Shown here one piece after another: positions 14,583-15,189 of a stretch of 15,189 nt of DNA; the stretch's first letter is position 1, and the number at the start of each line of letters is the position of its first letter. Both the position numbers and the translations under genes were made by a program. The stretch comes from an uncultured Desulfobacterium sp. (GTDB taxonomy: Bacteria > Desulfobacterota > Desulfobacteria > Desulfobacterales > Desulfobacteraceae): NCBI GenBank assembly GCA_937124525.1, contig CAKZLA010000238.1, forward strand, positions 1-15,189, read 5' to 3'. The notes under the pieces were generated by a model. That model was not told where the DNA came from and did no database searches. It saw only the letters and a list, made by a program, of their open reading frames with translations.

Positions 14583-14807
14583 ATGCCGCCCCCGGCTCTG
14601 CTGGCGGCATCTGGTGTTGCAGTTTCTTATAACTGCCACGGGCAGGCCGTATTGGGGATTTTGCCTGCCCACAACAAATATCAAAACTCAAGTTATTACA
14701 AATCATTGGACGGAATTTCTTATAAAAGGCCACATGGCAGTAAGTAAGTACCTGCCACAACGAAAATTTAAAAGACAAGGTGCGTAAATACCCAGCACCT
14801 GCTTTTT
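14583..14807 (+). repeat. Cluster of four hairpins, last one terminator-like
   Basis: Stems: ATGCCGCC/GGCGGCAT (14583-14590/14603-14610), GGGCAGGC/GCCTGCCC (14640-14647/14663-14670), TGGCAG/CTGCCA (14735-14740/14752-14757) and AGGTGC/GCACCT (14778-14783/14795-14800), the last followed by five T (14803-14807). The second and third belong to similar units: TTTCTTATAA at 14623 and 14716, then a hairpin, then TGCC(C)ACAAC. They could be small-RNA structure, attenuator elements or decayed repeats. Confidence 0.5.
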
Positions 14808-14843
14808 CATGTAAAAAAAACTACAAAAAACAATTAAAACTAC

Positions 14844-14877
14844 TTGACATGGTTTATTGCGCATGTAATATATCACA
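14844..14877 (+). promoter_or_regulatory. Promoter and operator (site B) of the GntR gene at 14908
   Basis: TTGACA (14844-14849) is followed by TAATAT (14867-14872) within the near-palindrome TGTAATATATCACA (14864-14877). The operator is identical over all 14 bp to the one at 8787-8800. The start codon lies 30 bp downstream. Confidence 0.62.
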
Positions 14878-14907
14878 TTAAACATGCTAAAAAAAGGACA
14901 TGGAAAA

Positions 14908-15189
14908 ATGGGACTGACTGAATTAGAGGGCTTGGCAGAGTTAAAAAAACCAGTACCCCTGGCAAAGATGGCTTACGAAGCCCTTCGCAGCTCCATACTA
15001 ACCAACCATTTGACATCCGATGTAGTGTACAATGAAAAGGGGCTTGCCGAGCAGCTTGGTATTTCACGAACCCCGGTCAGGGAGGCCCTGCTGGAGCTTT
15101 CCTCCCAGGGGTTGGTTTCCTTTTTACCCCGAAAAGGGGTTGTGGTGAATAAGTTTACCCGGGAAGATATCGAAGAAATTTTTGAACTT
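14908..15189 (+). CDS. Second GntR-family regulator (paralogue), 3' end cut by window edge
   Basis: Ninety-four codons are visible from MGLTELEGLAELKKPVPL onward, covering the whole winged-helix domain and the start of the FCD domain. From LAKMAY onward it is nearly the same as the regulator at 13784-14455: GISRTPVREALLELSSQGLV is identical, and FLPRKGVVVN followed by an ED(I) stretch and EIFEL is shared. The recognition helices are therefore expected to bind the same operator. An ATG at 14900 is out of frame and closes after five codons, so ATG 14908 is used, with GGA at 14896-14898. The ligand domain is mostly outside the window. Confidence 0.92.
   Translation, partial: MGLTELEGLAELKKPVPLAKMAYEALRSSILTNHLTSDVVYNEKGLAEQLGISRTPVREALLELSSQGLVSFLPRKGVVVNKFTREDIEEIFEL

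Larger units (their letters stand above)
14456..14907. other. Hairpin-rich spacer between two divergent GntR genes
   Basis: This 450-bp non-coding stretch has promoter/operator units at both ends (sites C and B). In the middle are four successive inverted repeats (14583-14610, 14640-14670, 14735-14757, 14778-14800), the last followed by a T-tract. Two of them are embedded in a recognisable duplicated unit. No coding frame is convincing. Confidence 0.6.

Overview
The window looks like a strictly anaerobic, sulfate-reducer-like member of the Desulfobacterota (Desulfobacteraceae type). This is inferred from the gene set: a methylamine/betaine corrinoid protein, an MttB-family methyltransferase with a BCCT transporter, FdhD, a large NarL-type sensor pair, and pyrrolysine (Pyl) components. 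AT-rich spacers separate moderately GC-rich genes. No database search was possible, so the taxon is a guess.

Left part (1-3035, minus strand). A corrinoid methyl-carrier gene runs off the left edge (1-541). It is followed by pylSn (958-1308), the separate tRNA-binding domain of bacterial pyrrolysyl-tRNA synthetase, by pylT (1897-1969), the amber-reading tRNA-Pyl, and by fdhD (2015-2845). The catalytic synthetase half and pylBCD are not in the window. A clean 102-bp MITE-like element with 15-bp terminal inverted repeats and a 9-bp target duplication lies just upstream of fdhD (2925-3026).

Middle (3469-8570, plus strand). A double-Cache/HAMP/PAS histidine kinase overlaps its LuxR/NarL-type response regulator by 4 bp. 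After a 440-bp spacer comes an AMP-forming acyl-CoA ligase closed by a terminator hairpin.

Right part (8571-15189). A long, hairpin-rich region of about 1 kb precedes an MttB-family methyltransferase gene, which is followed by a BCCT quaternary-amine transporter gene and a bidirectional terminator. On the minus strand are a MoeA-like molybdopterin-binding protein and a GntR/FCD regulator. Across a hairpin-rich spacer, a close paralogue of that regulator begins on the plus strand and runs off the right edge. Four copies of a 14-bp near-palindrome (consensus TGTRATATATYACA) sit before both regulators and in the leader region of the methyltransferase operon. This suggests that the GntR pair controls itself and the methyltransferase/transporter operon.

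How it may work together (inference): quaternary or methylated amines are imported by the BCCT carrier and demethylated by MttB-type enzymes onto corrinoid proteins. The methyl group is then oxidised through the folate branch to formate and CO2, which needs molybdenum/tungsten formate dehydrogenases and therefore FdhD and molybdopterin proteins. pylSn and pylT imply that true amber-containing methylamine methyltransferases exist elsewhere in the genome. The MttB homologue in this window has no amber codon.
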